From positions 1-41,279 of the forward strand of contig JAHQWE010000060.1 of NCBI GenBank assembly GCA_019633985.1: a DNA stretch of 41,279 nt. Direction: 5' to 3'. Position numbers and translations under genes: made by a program. The notes beneath the pieces are model-generated. The model saw only the letters and a list, made by a program, of their open reading frames with translations, was not told where the DNA came from and did not search any database. This stretch comes from Acidiferrobacterales bacterium (GTDB taxonomy: Bacteria > Pseudomonadota > Gammaproteobacteria > Arenicellales > Poriferihabitantaceae). Of the stretch, positions 33,449 to 41,279 are shown piece by piece (the stretch's first letter is position 1; every line of letters starts with the position of its first letter).

Positions 33449-34393
33449 TCAAGATAACTCAATCAGATGAGTTGAAACCATAGCAATGGCAAAGGTTAAT
33501 GTGACAACACTGAAAACAGTCGACATCAATATGCTCGCAGACGCTCTCTGGGGCGCAACACCATAATGCTGGGCGATGATATAAATATTGCCAGCGACCG
33601 GCATCGCCGCAGAGGCGATCATGACTGCTGCGTAGAATGGATCGATATCAAATAAAACTAGCGCAGTAAAACATACTGCCATAGGATGTAGCACCAGTTT
33701 GGCAAATGACAACCAAACAGCGACACTGACCCGCTCTGCAGAGCGCTCGACTAGCGACCCGCCTATTGCAAACAACGCGCAAGGCGTAGCTGCCGCCCCC
33801 AGAAGCAATAGAAATTGCGAGGTCACCCGGGGTGTCGGCAGGTCCAACACAGACCACGCTAAGCCGGCAACAATAGACATAATCATGGGGTTTTTTATCA
33901 ATCCGGTGCCAATCGTTTTTAATACCCCTGGCGATAGTCTGCCGTCTTTACTTCCTGTAATGACAGCAACGATTAAACTACCAAAGAACACCAGATCAAC
34001 AGTGAGTATTAAGAGCACTGGAGTCGCGGCTTTCTCTCCGAAAATTGAGATCAACATCGGGATAGCCAAAAAACCCATGTTGCCTATCACTGAACACTGC
34101 GCCTCAACAGACGCCTCCGCAACGCCACATTTTCTCATCCGCGCAACGAAGAACACCAGCAGATAAACATAGAGGCTGGCTGCTCCATAGGCAACGACAA
34201 ACTCCAAATCGAATATTTCACTGATTGGAAGCTTGGAAGCGAACTCAAACAGCATCGCGGAAATTGCGAAATAAAACACAAATTGTGTCAGGTGAGCGAT
34301 AGCTTGCGAAGTGACGAATCCGATTCGCACTGCGCCATAGCCTAAGGCGATTAGCGCAAAGAAAGGAACAACCTGTAAAAATATGGATAGCAA
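33449..34393 (-). CDS. AEC (auxin efflux carrier) family transporter
   Basis: A 314-residue inner-membrane protein with ten predicted helices in two five-helix halves, matching the AEC/MdcF family. Features include GYGAVRIGFVTSQAIAHL in helix 1-2, SVIGNMGFLAIPM (family GNxGFxGxP-type motif) and TPCALFAIGGSL in the second half, then PVAGNIYIIAQHYG, which resembles the crossover helix motif. Bacterial members export or import organic acids such as malate or malonate; the substrate here is unknown. The start is a TTG at 34393 with GAGG five bases upstream. The amidase gene follows closely on the same strand. Confidence 0.88.
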   Translation of the reverse strand: MLSIFLQVVPFFALIALGYGAVRIGFVTSQAIAHLTQFVFYFAISAMLFEFASKLPISEIFDLEFVVAYGAASLYVYLLVFFVARMRKCGVAEASVEAQCSVIGNMGFLAIPMLISIFGEKAATPVLLILTVDLVFFGSLIVAVITGSKDGRLSPGVLKTIGTGLIKNPMIMSIVAGLAWSVLDLPTPRVTSQFLLLLGAAATPCALFAIGGSLVERSAERVSVAVWLSFAKLVLHPMAVCFTALVLFDIDPFYAAVMIASAAMPVAGNIYIIAQHYGVAPQRASASILMSTVFSVVTLTFAIAMVSTHLIELS

Positions 34394-34414
34394 TTCGACC
34401 TCAGTAGAATACTG

Positions 34415-34696
34415 TCAAGTGTTGAAGCCTGAATTGAAACATCCGCCTGCAATCGCTCTACCAATTTTAGGCTTAGACTGTGAACTATCCTTATCAAACC
34501 GATTGATTTCTGTCGAATCACATACTCGATGCTGAATGTCTGTGACTCCGCCGTTAACGTTTACCGATTCATATTCCACAAAAACAGCTCCCGCAATACG
34601 ATTCGACTGTTTGATTGTGACCTCAGAGTCGTTTTGGAGTACAACATTATTCATCGCGGAAAAGTTTAAGTGATAAGCACACTTCCGATCTACCAC
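34415..34696 (-). CDS. doubtful small open frame
   Basis: A 93-codon open frame starting with GTG between the DUF58 gene and the AEC transporter. It matches nothing I recognise. Its middle (VVLQNDSEVTIKQ, AGAVFVEYESVNV) has beta-strand-like alternation, which is the main reason not to discard it. There is no good ribosome site, and composition is not clearly coding. It may instead be non-coding sequence or a decayed gene; an in-frame ATG at Met15 is an alternative start. Confidence 0.3.
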   Translation of the reverse strand: MVDRKCAYHLNFSAMNNVVLQNDSEVTIKQSNRIAGAVFVEYESVNVNGGVTDIQHRVCDSTEINRFDKDSSQSKPKIGRAIAGGCFNSGFNT

Positions 34697-34725
34697 TGGC
34701 CATGCACTTTTGCGATATCGGACTC

Positions 34726-36069
34726 TTAAATGCGTCCTGCGCGTTTTAGTTTGAGGTATTCGCTAGTCAGTATTTTCCCAAGGGCAGTAACCTCAGCACG
34801 CAAAGCTACCACACCCGAAGAATGCAGCCTTCTGAATAGCTGATCTTTGGCAAAGTCAAAAGCCACCTTACCGGCATATTCCCGCGCGCTAGCGTCGTCC
34901 AGAATTTGTATCTCTCCAACATCTTTCAAAAACGGTTCCTCGATCGTTACCAGCATAACAATATGTTTTTGCCGCAGCAGTTTTATGGTGTTCATTACAT
35001 CCATATGATCATCTGCATGGACACAAGTGATTAAAACGACGAGTGATCTTTTAGGTCGCTTTTCGGCGAACTGATGCGCTAATTGTAAATAGTCCGTCGT
35101 CTCGACACTACTCTGAAGGTTATAGGTTTGATTGAGCAAACTGCGCATTCCTCCCTCCCCCTTCACCGGTGCAATCCAGCGTAACTCTCCTGCGAAGCTA
35201 ACTAGTCCGACTGAATCGCCTTGCTTTAATGCAACAAACGATGTTAGCAACAAGGCGTTGACTGCGTGGTCGAAATAGCTGTAACCCTCTTCCATACCGC
35301 GCATTCGGTGACCACAATCCAGCATAAAAATTATGTTTTGATCTCGCTCGTCTTGATATTCTCGTGAAATAAGCTTCCCCATTCTGGCTGACGCTTTCCA
35401 GTCAACCTTGTTGGGGCTGTCACCGTAGACGAACTCCTTGAGTTGTCTAAAATCAATCCCTTCCCCCCGACGTTGCATCATATGTACACCCGACATTTGA
35501 ATTTGATGCTCCAGTCCCAATTCGAGACCACCATTGAGACTGGCAAAGTTAGGATAAACCTGAACTTCGGTGGCAATACCTAAACGTTTCACCCGTTCCC
35601 ATAACCCCCAGCGAGAGCTCGCTCTTACCCAGGAAGGTGTAAGGTGGAAATCACCCCGCTCTTTAGGCACAACCTGAAAGTCGTGGGCAAACATTTCCGC
35701 GGGTTTGGCGTTCACAGAAACAGTGGTTTGATCCAACTCAAAGCTATCGGGCAATCCATCGATCAAGGTAATTCGGCTCCGCCACGGCATCTGATTCGTC
35801 ACTCTTACCTGATAGGTATTTCGAACTCCTTGTGCGAATCCGCCCATCACTTTTCTAACCACTTCTACCTGAAAGTTTCTGATCAGGGAAATCGCGTCAA
35901 TTACGGCAGCCAATACTGCTATACCAGCACCAATGACTAGCACCAATGAAATGATACTGAGGAACTCGACCGTTTTTGCGCCCAAGCCGAATAATCGAGC
36001 TATCCATAGGGCTGCAAATAACCATAGCAGGTAGCTACCCCATCGCAACAGCTTGCAGGAAGGTCTCAT
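34726..36069 (-). CDS. DUF58 domain protein (VWA-like)
   Basis: A 447-residue membrane-anchored protein, last gene of the MoxR operon. Two N-terminal membrane helices (about 10-30 and 37-62) precede a beta-rich region and the DUF58 core: DFRQLKEFVYGDSPNKVDWKAS split around 207-227, then REYQDERDQ. After that a von Willebrand A-like fold runs FMLDCGHRM (248-256), where the metal-site DxSxS pattern is degenerate. DUF58 proteins accompany MoxR ATPases and are thought to present or assemble client proteins. The start ATG overlaps the MoxR stop in an ATGA, so translation is coupled. Confidence 0.85.
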   Translation of the reverse strand: MRPSCKLLRWGSYLLWLFAALWIARLFGLGAKTVEFLSIISLVLVIGAGIAVLAAVIDAISLIRNFQVEVVRKVMGGFAQGVRNTYQVRVTNQMPWRSRITLIDGLPDSFELDQTTVSVNAKPAEMFAHDFQVVPKERGDFHLTPSWVRASSRWGLWERVKRLGIATEVQVYPNFASLNGGLELGLEHQIQMSGVHMMQRRGEGIDFRQLKEFVYGDSPNKVDWKASARMGKLISREYQDERDQNIIFMLDCGHRMRGMEEGYSYFDHAVNALLLTSFVALKQGDSVGLVSFAGELRWIAPVKGEGGMRSLLNQTYNLQSSVETTDYLQLAHQFAEKRPKRSLVVLITCVHADDHMDVMNTIKLLRQKHIVMLVTIEEPFLKDVGEIQILDDASAREYAGKVAFDFAKDQLFRRLHSSGVVALRAEVTALGKILTSEYLKLKRAGRI

Positions 36070-37067
36070 GCACGTGGCGCATCAACAGTTTCAATAATTC
36101 CCTTTAAAACACCGTCAATGTCCATGCCCTGAATCTCAATTTCAGGAGCAAGTGCTACACGGTGTCTTAGAACAGAAATGCCAAGGTTCTTGACGTCTTC
36201 CGGTACCACCCAACTTGCACCCCGCATCAATGCGCTTGCTCGCGCGCACCGCAGTAAGGCAATACTGGCTCTGGGGCCCGCTCCGCGAAGTAGTGCCCGT
36301 GAATCTCTAGTCGCCCGGACGATTCTAACGGCATAGTCTAAAACTGAACGATCGAACGTAAGCGAAGCCGCAACGGATTGCAGTTGCTTTACCCCCGCAC
36401 GATCTATTAGCGGCGCCTCACTTTTTCGACCCAGGTCATCTTCCATTGTTTGTGTCACTTTCTCAGTTAATAAAACTTCGTTATCGTGAGAAGGATAGTC
36501 AATTTTGATCTTCATCAGGAAGCGATCAAGTTCAGCTTCAGGGAGAGAATAAGTACCCTCTTGTTCGATTGGGTTTTGTGTTGCCAGAACCATAAAAGGA
36601 TCCGGCGCTGGCAAAGATTCTCCATCAATAGTGACTTGACGCTCCTGCATTACTTCAAGCAATGCCGCCTGAGTTTTCGCAGGTGCACGGTTAATTTCGT
36701 CGGCTAGAAGCAAATTAGTAAACACCGGCCCTTTGCGTGTATGAAACTCCCCTTCCTTCATGTCATACAATGCATGTCCAGTGACATCTGCTGGCATCAG
36801 GTCCGGAGTAAACTGAATTCGTTGATAGAGACCATCAAAACTATTGGCAATCAGTTTTACTAACAATGTCTTACCTAGCCCGGGAACACCTTCGAGGAGT
36901 ACGTGTCCATTTGACAAAAGCGCAATAATCACACTCTTGATGACATCCTCCTGCCCGATAAAGCGTCGGGAAACCCGATTCTGTAATTGGTCGAGCACTT
37001 GCTTCGCGTTTTCAATTGCGAAATTTTCACTGGGTTCTTCTGTTGAAGAAATTCTGTCATCGTTCAT
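36066..37067 (-). CDS. MoxR-family AAA+ ATPase
   Basis: A 333-residue cytoplasmic AAA+ chaperone-like ATPase. Walker A is GVPGLGKT (60-67), Walker B LLADEINRAPAKTQ with Asp123-Glu124, sensor 1 is in LATQNPIEQEGTYSLPEAELDRF, split across about 160-185, and the C-terminal lid has RGAGPRASIALLR. MoxR proteins help mature or insert metal centres or assemble VWA-domain partners. ATGA overlaps join it to the DUF4350 gene upstream and the DUF58 gene downstream. Client unknown. Confidence 0.92.
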   Translation of the reverse strand: MNDDRISSTEEPSENFAIENAKQVLDQLQNRVSRRFIGQEDVIKSVIIALLSNGHVLLEGVPGLGKTLLVKLIANSFDGLYQRIQFTPDLMPADVTGHALYDMKEGEFHTRKGPVFTNLLLADEINRAPAKTQAALLEVMQERQVTIDGESLPAPDPFMVLATQNPIEQEGTYSLPEAELDRFLMKIKIDYPSHDNEVLLTEKVTQTMEDDLGRKSEAPLIDRAGVKQLQSVAASLTFDRSVLDYAVRIVRATRDSRALLRGAGPRASIALLRCARASALMRGASWVVPEDVKNLGISVLRHRVALAPEIEIQGMDIDGVLKGIIETVDAPRA

Positions 37068-38362
37068 ATTCGATTTCTGATTCGTTGTGCGATTTCAATT
37101 TGTTGCTGACACTGCTGCGCTGTTTCACAACCCGTATCCGAAAAAAGTAGTTGGACCTTTCCGATATCCAGTTTGCATGTCGTAGCAATAAGGTGAATCT
37201 GCTGCTCGGTTGAGGCGAGATAGAATGTCGGTATTCTCATCCGACATTTCTGCAGAATATCTTGTTTGAGTGGAAGAACGATGGCGTTGTATTCCGCATG
37301 CTTCCAGAGAAAATCTCCACGGGCTTGCAGATGCTCTAAGACGCTGCGGCGATGCATTACATTGGGATCACGAAATGGCACGACCCGTTTTGCCACATGC
37401 CAGATCCACAGCACAATCATCAGTAACCCCACAAGTACAAACTCATAACCCCTTTCCCAGATTTGACTAACTAAGGATGGCATCGAGCTACCGTACAAAA
37501 TAGTAAATTGTTCGCCTGACTCCGATAGCGCCCAAACCAGATACGCATTGTCGAACAAGGCGATGTGGGATGAGCGCCAGATCACGGGGCTGGAAAGCAG
37601 ACTGACGAGACCATCACCTATTTCGACTTGCGCAAATCGAATTCCTGCGTTGTCCTCAGCGTAATAGAAAGGCCGCGCATTGTTACTTTCTTCCCATTCA
37701 AACCCTAGTCTTCCCGGAAAATGCACATAAAAAGGGCTATCCGTGTCGGAGAACTCAAGACGGGTCTGATACTTCTTATCTAAACACCGGTCAGATTTTC
37801 CTTTCGGTTCAGCCCCCCCTTGATTGTTGGCGACTTGTTTCGCTTCTCTATTAAGTTGTTCGAGAACTTCGCTGACACTTTCACCGTTGCCTGACTCGCC
37901 TTCATGTTTTTGTCGATCTTTTGAGCTACCCAGATCCTTACAGCTGCGAAATCGAGGATAAGCGGCCGGGATATGGCTGACGTTGATCCCAAGAGTAGAA
38001 AACAGTCCCCTGGAGCTCTCTACGTCATCTTCTGATGCTGCCAGAATCAGATGCCCGCCCGCTTCGACCCAAATAAGCAAATCCCGGACACGCTCCTGAC
38101 TCTTAATGACAGACGCGTTAGCGATGAAAAGGGTTTGGGAAGGATGTAAATGTTCCGTGACAGTAATTTCGATACTGCTCTCTGCTTCGCGACCTAATTT
38201 TTCGAGATACTGCTTTGCCGCCAGGTAAGGATTGCGGCGGGCCTCTTCGCTGTAGCCTATATCAATCGTTTCCTCGACACGCTCGTAAAGTTGGAAAAAA
38301 GAAAACACCAGCAATCCGAGCAGAAGTAGCGCTCCGAAACCGAGCAATCTTGTCGCTATCAT
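37064..38362 (-). CDS. DUF4350 domain membrane protein
   Basis: A 432-residue protein with an N-terminal membrane helix (about residues 6-24), a periplasmic or lumen-facing DUF4350 domain (about 40-270) and a second membrane helix near 300 (FVLVGLLMIVLWIWHV), followed by a cytoplasmic helical tail. YSEEARRNPYLAAKQYLEKLG is the family start signature, split at 40-60, followed by LLIWVEAGGHLILAA. The protein is usually found in MoxR-DUF58 operons; its role is unknown. I chose ATG 38362 (MIATRLLGFG) since it overlaps the previous stop in an ATGA; a GTG six codons earlier is less likely. Confidence 0.85.
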   Translation of the reverse strand: MIATRLLGFGALLLLGLLVFSFFQLYERVEETIDIGYSEEARRNPYLAAKQYLEKLGREAESSIEITVTEHLHPSQTLFIANASVIKSQERVRDLLIWVEAGGHLILAASEDDVESSRGLFSTLGINVSHIPAAYPRFRSCKDLGSSKDRQKHEGESGNGESVSEVLEQLNREAKQVANNQGGAEPKGKSDRCLDKKYQTRLEFSDTDSPFYVHFPGRLGFEWEESNNARPFYYAEDNAGIRFAQVEIGDGLVSLLSSPVIWRSSHIALFDNAYLVWALSESGEQFTILYGSSMPSLVSQIWERGYEFVLVGLLMIVLWIWHVAKRVVPFRDPNVMHRRSVLEHLQARGDFLWKHAEYNAIVLPLKQDILQKCRMRIPTFYLASTEQQIHLIATTCKLDIGKVQLLFSDTGCETAQQCQQQIEIAQRIRNRI

Positions 38363-39876
38363 GACAGCACCTGTTTCCACTGCTCACACAGTGTCGAAAA
38401 GCGATCTGGTGGAATATCAAGATGTCCGTAAGCTATTCTCTGCCAGGACTCGGTTAACAAAATAATAAAACCGGTAATTGGTGTCACTCCCAAATGTTCG
38501 ACCTTTCTAACGCACTCCGACTCTGTGTCACTATCATGAAATGGACAATCATAGTCACGAATCAGTTTGGACAAACTTGCGCGATAGAGCAAAGCGATCG
38601 CGTCACGCTTGTTATCAGCTTCCCATAGTGCTTTCGCCTCACCAACAATATCTTGAGGTAACTGTTCCTCACGAACGTCAAGTCCAAATAAAACCTTGGG
38701 AATCTGTTTTTCCTTCGGTTTCTTCCGAAAAATGCCCAGTGTGCCAACCAGCTCCTTTCGGTATCGATAAATAAGATAAATGATCAGTGATGCAAAGACC
38801 GTCCAGAACAGGACCTCGACGACCACACCTAGTCCCGCAATGGCTTTAGAAATATGCTCGATCAATTTAACGAATGATATGAGCCATTCTGGTACTTCCT
38901 TATTCTCCTCCTCTTCTTCCTCGATATTTTTTCGCCGCCAATGCCTGATGGTTTCTTCCTGATGAAACGATTCTCCTTCCAGCACTTCCTCAGCAATATT
39001 CTTCGACTCCGATAAATCCAAACTGCTAGCTCGATATGGATGATCGTTTGCTATCGTAGCACCCGGCGCCAAAACTGCTATCGAGACACAAAAGAAGATC
39101 AATAGAGCGCTTACCAGCTGATGAACTGGCTTATTTCGAGACTTTGACTGATTGGCCAATTGTCGAAACTGTAACTCGATGTCCCACCCTTCAAGTTCTA
39201 TTCTCCGGTTCAAATACAGCACAAACCCTGACATTGTGTAAAACGGCGCGAGCATCGCCATACTTAAACAAAACAAACTGTTACTGATTACACTCACCCA
39301 GGAAGACTCCGCCACGAACATCCCTGCCCAATTCAACGACACATGTTCGGGAAGCATTAAATAGAACAAGGCAAGTAATCCGTATACCAGGATATACTCA
39401 AGATGTAGTGTAAGTATCGTTAACCAAAAAGGTGCACTGGTGGCACTTTGATGCAGCACACGTTTACGATCAATGCGCACCTTCCCTCCAACTTGTTCGA
39501 GAGTCGTCATCGGCATATCGAAGGATCGAGTTGCACTCAACCTGCGGATTGATATCCACTGCCACCAGTCTTTTCGAACAATAGAAAATCCGCTGCGCCA
39601 GGTTTGCACAACGTTCACTGGTTCGCCCAGTATCAATCGACTACCCATGTGGAGGCTCAACTGATCCCAATACGGTTTTAGCCACCACACCACAAGTAAA
39701 CTCACCCAAGGCAGATCGGGGAAAATGAATAACAACAAGCAATAAAGCAGCAAACTAGGAACCAGCCAAACCAGAAACAATGGCATCCACCAGTGACGGG
39801 CAAGAGTGCAACCGAGATCCACTGCAGACCATGGCTTTCTCGCTCGCAAAGGAATGCGAATCTGGTTAAGTTGCAT
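38359..39876 (-). CDS. DUF4129-like multi-helix membrane protein
   Basis: A 505-residue protein with several N-terminal membrane helices (about 30-85), two more near 150-185 and 205-230, one near 260-280 and another near 350-375, then a cytoplasmic C-terminal domain of about 115 residues. The end (ALWEADNKRDAIALLYRASLSKLI, split; then ESWQRIAYGH) matches the DUF4129-type C-terminus found in these operons. A run of Glu (EEEEEE region, about 320-330) precedes the last helix. The start ATG 39876 overlaps the SpoIIM-like gene stop by 11 nt; a TTG 13 codons earlier is less likely. Function unknown. Confidence 0.7.
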   Translation of the reverse strand: MQLNQIRIPLRARKPWSAVDLGCTLARHWWMPLFLVWLVPSLLLYCLLLFIFPDLPWVSLLVVWWLKPYWDQLSLHMGSRLILGEPVNVVQTWRSGFSIVRKDWWQWISIRRLSATRSFDMPMTTLEQVGGKVRIDRKRVLHQSATSAPFWLTILTLHLEYILVYGLLALFYLMLPEHVSLNWAGMFVAESSWVSVISNSLFCLSMAMLAPFYTMSGFVLYLNRRIELEGWDIELQFRQLANQSKSRNKPVHQLVSALLIFFCVSIAVLAPGATIANDHPYRASSLDLSESKNIAEEVLEGESFHQEETIRHWRRKNIEEEEEENKEVPEWLISFVKLIEHISKAIAGLGVVVEVLFWTVFASLIIYLIYRYRKELVGTLGIFRKKPKEKQIPKVLFGLDVREEQLPQDIVGEAKALWEADNKRDAIALLYRASLSKLIRDYDCPFHDSDTESECVRKVEHLGVTPITGFIILLTESWQRIAYGHLDIPPDRFSTLCEQWKQVLS

Positions 39877-40870
39877 TTTTTTCAGAGCCCGCAAAGAAGC
39901 AGTAGTAGAGGACAAAAATCCACAGAGCGATTCCCACGCTGTATTTGATCGTGTGATCGATACCCGTCTTTGACGACCAAAAAGCTTCTATAAAAGCGGC
40001 AAACACCAACATAATCGTGGTACCGTAAACGATCCAGGCAGCGTCTCTACCCGCCCTTCGTAACGCCATCTTTCTGCTCAAATGGCCAGGAGAAATAATC
40101 GCATACCCGATTTTAAAACCTGCTGCTCCGCTAAAAACGATTGCCATCAATTCAAACGCGCTGTGTCCAGATACAAAAGGATAAAAAGTGACACCGTACC
40201 CCAATTGCGTTAAGTGACCGGTAATCCCCCCGATATACAACCCGTTATAAATCATGACAAACAGGCTACCAATACCAAACAGCACGCCACCGGCGAAAGA
40301 TTGAAAGCTGATTCCAATATTGTTTTTAATATAGAAACCAAACATCATCACATCTGTTGCGCTGTCTCTTTCTCTGCCAACAACATGCCTTCCTGGCTCG
40401 TACATGGATTCCACACCGCTTACCGTGCCCACCCCCATCAAGCTATATATCATTTCCCCATTCAGATAACAGGCTAGAGCCATAATAAAAAACGGGCCAA
40501 AGAAAGCCAGTGCCGCGAGGGCAACGAAACCAAGGTTTTGTCTCAGCGCAATGGGGAATCCAAACAGCAGAGAAGAAACCCAATGCTTCTTCGCGTTCGC
40601 ACGCGCCCCATACAATCGATGATGCCCCGACACCACTAACTGATTCAATCTTCCGATAAGCTGATCACTATAGCCACGTGCCCTTGCCAGAGCGAGGTTA
40701 TGGCACAACGCTTTGTATCGGTCGGGAAATTCACTTGGAGAAAATGGGCGTTCTTCGTCGGGCACCTCATTTTTACGGAATCGTTTGTAACGAGACACAC
40801 GAAAGGTGAGAAACCGTTCGAACTCTGTCCATGTCTGCTGATATTCCTGCTCAAACGCGTTCTGCTTCAC
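39866..40870 (-). CDS. SpoIIM-like (stage II sporulation protein M family) membrane protein
   Basis: A 334-residue membrane protein with a basic, helical N-terminal cytoplasmic part (about 1-100) and five or six membrane helices. The family core FYIKNNIGISFQSFAGGVLFGIGSL, split about 188-212, followed by GITGHL and HSAFELMAIVFSGAAGFKIG, is the SpoIIM/DUF95-type pattern. The name comes from Bacillus; the Gram-negative homologs in MoxR operons have nothing to do with sporulation as far as known. The start is GTG 40870 with AAGG six to seven bases upstream, 10 nt past the RDD stop. An in-frame TTG at 40897 would overlap that gene. Confidence 0.85.
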   Translation of the reverse strand: MKQNAFEQEYQQTWTEFERFLTFRVSRYKRFRKNEVPDEERPFSPSEFPDRYKALCHNLALARARGYSDQLIGRLNQLVVSGHHRLYGARANAKKHWVSSLLFGFPIALRQNLGFVALAALAFFGPFFIMALACYLNGEMIYSLMGVGTVSGVESMYEPGRHVVGRERDSATDVMMFGFYIKNNIGISFQSFAGGVLFGIGSLFVMIYNGLYIGGITGHLTQLGYGVTFYPFVSGHSAFELMAIVFSGAAGFKIGYAIISPGHLSRKMALRRAGRDAAWIVYGTTIMLVFAAFIEAFWSSKTGIDHTIKYSVGIALWIFVLYYCFFAGSEKNAT

Positions 40871-40880
40871 CCTTTCACCT

Positions 40881-41279
40881 TCAGGTCTTCGCCCCAAGCA
40901 ACCATTTGCCGATTCCGTACAAATGTTGAATGTTTTCCTTGCCGGATTTATGCGTAACTTCCGTTAGGATATTGGCAAGCTCTTCCGAGCGATCACTTGT
41001 GAGCGTCTCACTACGTTGTACAAAATCCACGAGAGCACGGCGATCCTGCTGCGACAACTCGAAATCTGGAATACGTGCATTGACATCGGGTAATCCTGTG
41101 ATTGCCTTCTGTTCTACCTGGTGTAGCACTACGGTGCCGGCGACCAAGTCACCCAGTCGCTGAAAGTTCCGGGAGAAAATCATGGAAGCGGCGCCAAACA
41201 AGTAGCCGATCGGTAGCATATCCACGGCGCGAAGCAAATTCCGTAACGCAGAAGTTCTCCAGGTGACAGGCGTGAGATC
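40881..41279 (-). CDS. RDD-family membrane protein (partial)
   Basis: C-terminal part of an RDD family protein; the frame is open to the right edge, so the N-terminus and start are missing. Visible are TPVTWRTSALRNLLRAVDMLPIGYL and SRNFQRLGDLVAGTVVL (each shown in the last third of the domain), the classic RDD ending, followed by a 90-residue soluble tail. RDD proteins are three-helix membrane proteins of broad, mostly unknown roles, some linked to ion transport. As first gene of the operon with SpoIIM-like, DUF4129, DUF4350, MoxR and DUF58 it fits a known conserved neighbourhood. Confidence 0.85.
   Translation of the reverse strand, partial: DLTPVTWRTSALRNLLRAVDMLPIGYLFGAASMIFSRNFQRLGDLVAGTVVLHQVEQKAITGLPDVNARIPDFELSQQDRRALVDFVQRSETLTSDRSEELANILTEVTHKSGKENIQHLYGIGKWLLGAKT

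Noticed and set aside
39866-40870. Evidence for sporulation
   Set aside because: SpoIIM-like proteins are common in Gram-negative MoxR operons and no other sporulation gene is present.

Overview
The window looks like chromosomal DNA of a free-living, probably marine Gammaproteobacterium. The evidence is gene content: an MsbA/HtrB-type lipid A and LPS-core locus, a PilU-type pilus ATPase, YajD, a class I fumarase, a DUF349 coiled-coil protein and an MltD-like lytic transglycosylase. No rRNA, tRNA, CRISPR array, phage module or insertion sequence was recognised. Species cannot be named from this sequence alone.

Layout. (1) 1-8570: the 5' part of a lytic transglycosylase running off the left edge (-), a DUF349 protein (+), fumarase (+), a small DUF4345-type membrane protein (-), an SLC13/TrkA-C transporter (-) and a dodecin-like protein (+). 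(2) 8871-14853: an envelope polysaccharide/lipid A block with an O-antigen ligase-like protein (-), two overlapping family 2 glycosyltransferases (+), an HtrB/LpxL-type acyltransferase (-) and MsbA (+). (3) 14911-20401: assorted metabolic genes, namely a small unknown protein coupled to a GNAT acetyltransferase, a decayed GFA-family gene (two stops and a frameshift), a Gfo/Idh/MocA oxidoreductase, an SRPBCC protein, an atypical Old Yellow Enzyme, a 66-residue protein and PilU.

(4) 20883-29367 is the most unusual part: three tightly packed co-directional genes. The first encodes a 1693-residue protein joining a Ser/Thr kinase-like domain, an AAA-type ATPase, a helical repeat region, a GAF domain and a class III adenylate cyclase. 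The second, overlapping it by 4 nt, encodes a divergent lipoxygenase whose likely iron ligands can be picked out (His409, His414, His661, Asn665, C-terminal Ile764). The third, 11 nt further on, encodes a catalase-related protein resembling the coral allene oxide synthase domain, but with Glu335 where the heme-ligating Tyr would be expected. Lipoxygenase plus catalase-related protein is the pair fused in coral oxylipin synthases. Here they are separate neighbouring genes behind a second-messenger receptor. My inference is a cAMP-linked bacterial oxylipin system.

(5) 29540-34393: an aldehyde dehydrogenase convergent with the oxylipin operon, a 14-bp tandem repeat array, YajD, a maleate isomerase/Asp-Glu racemase-family protein, an N-acetylmuramoyl-L-alanine amidase and an AEC transporter. 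(6) 34726-41279: a translationally coupled minus-strand operon RDD, SpoIIM-like, DUF4129-like, DUF4350, MoxR ATPase, DUF58, with the RDD gene cut by the right edge.

Several genes appear to use TTG or GTG starts (msbA, the acyltransferase, the lipoxygenase, the cyclase protein, the AEC transporter, the SpoIIM-like gene). All assignments come from reading motifs by eye; no database search was run.
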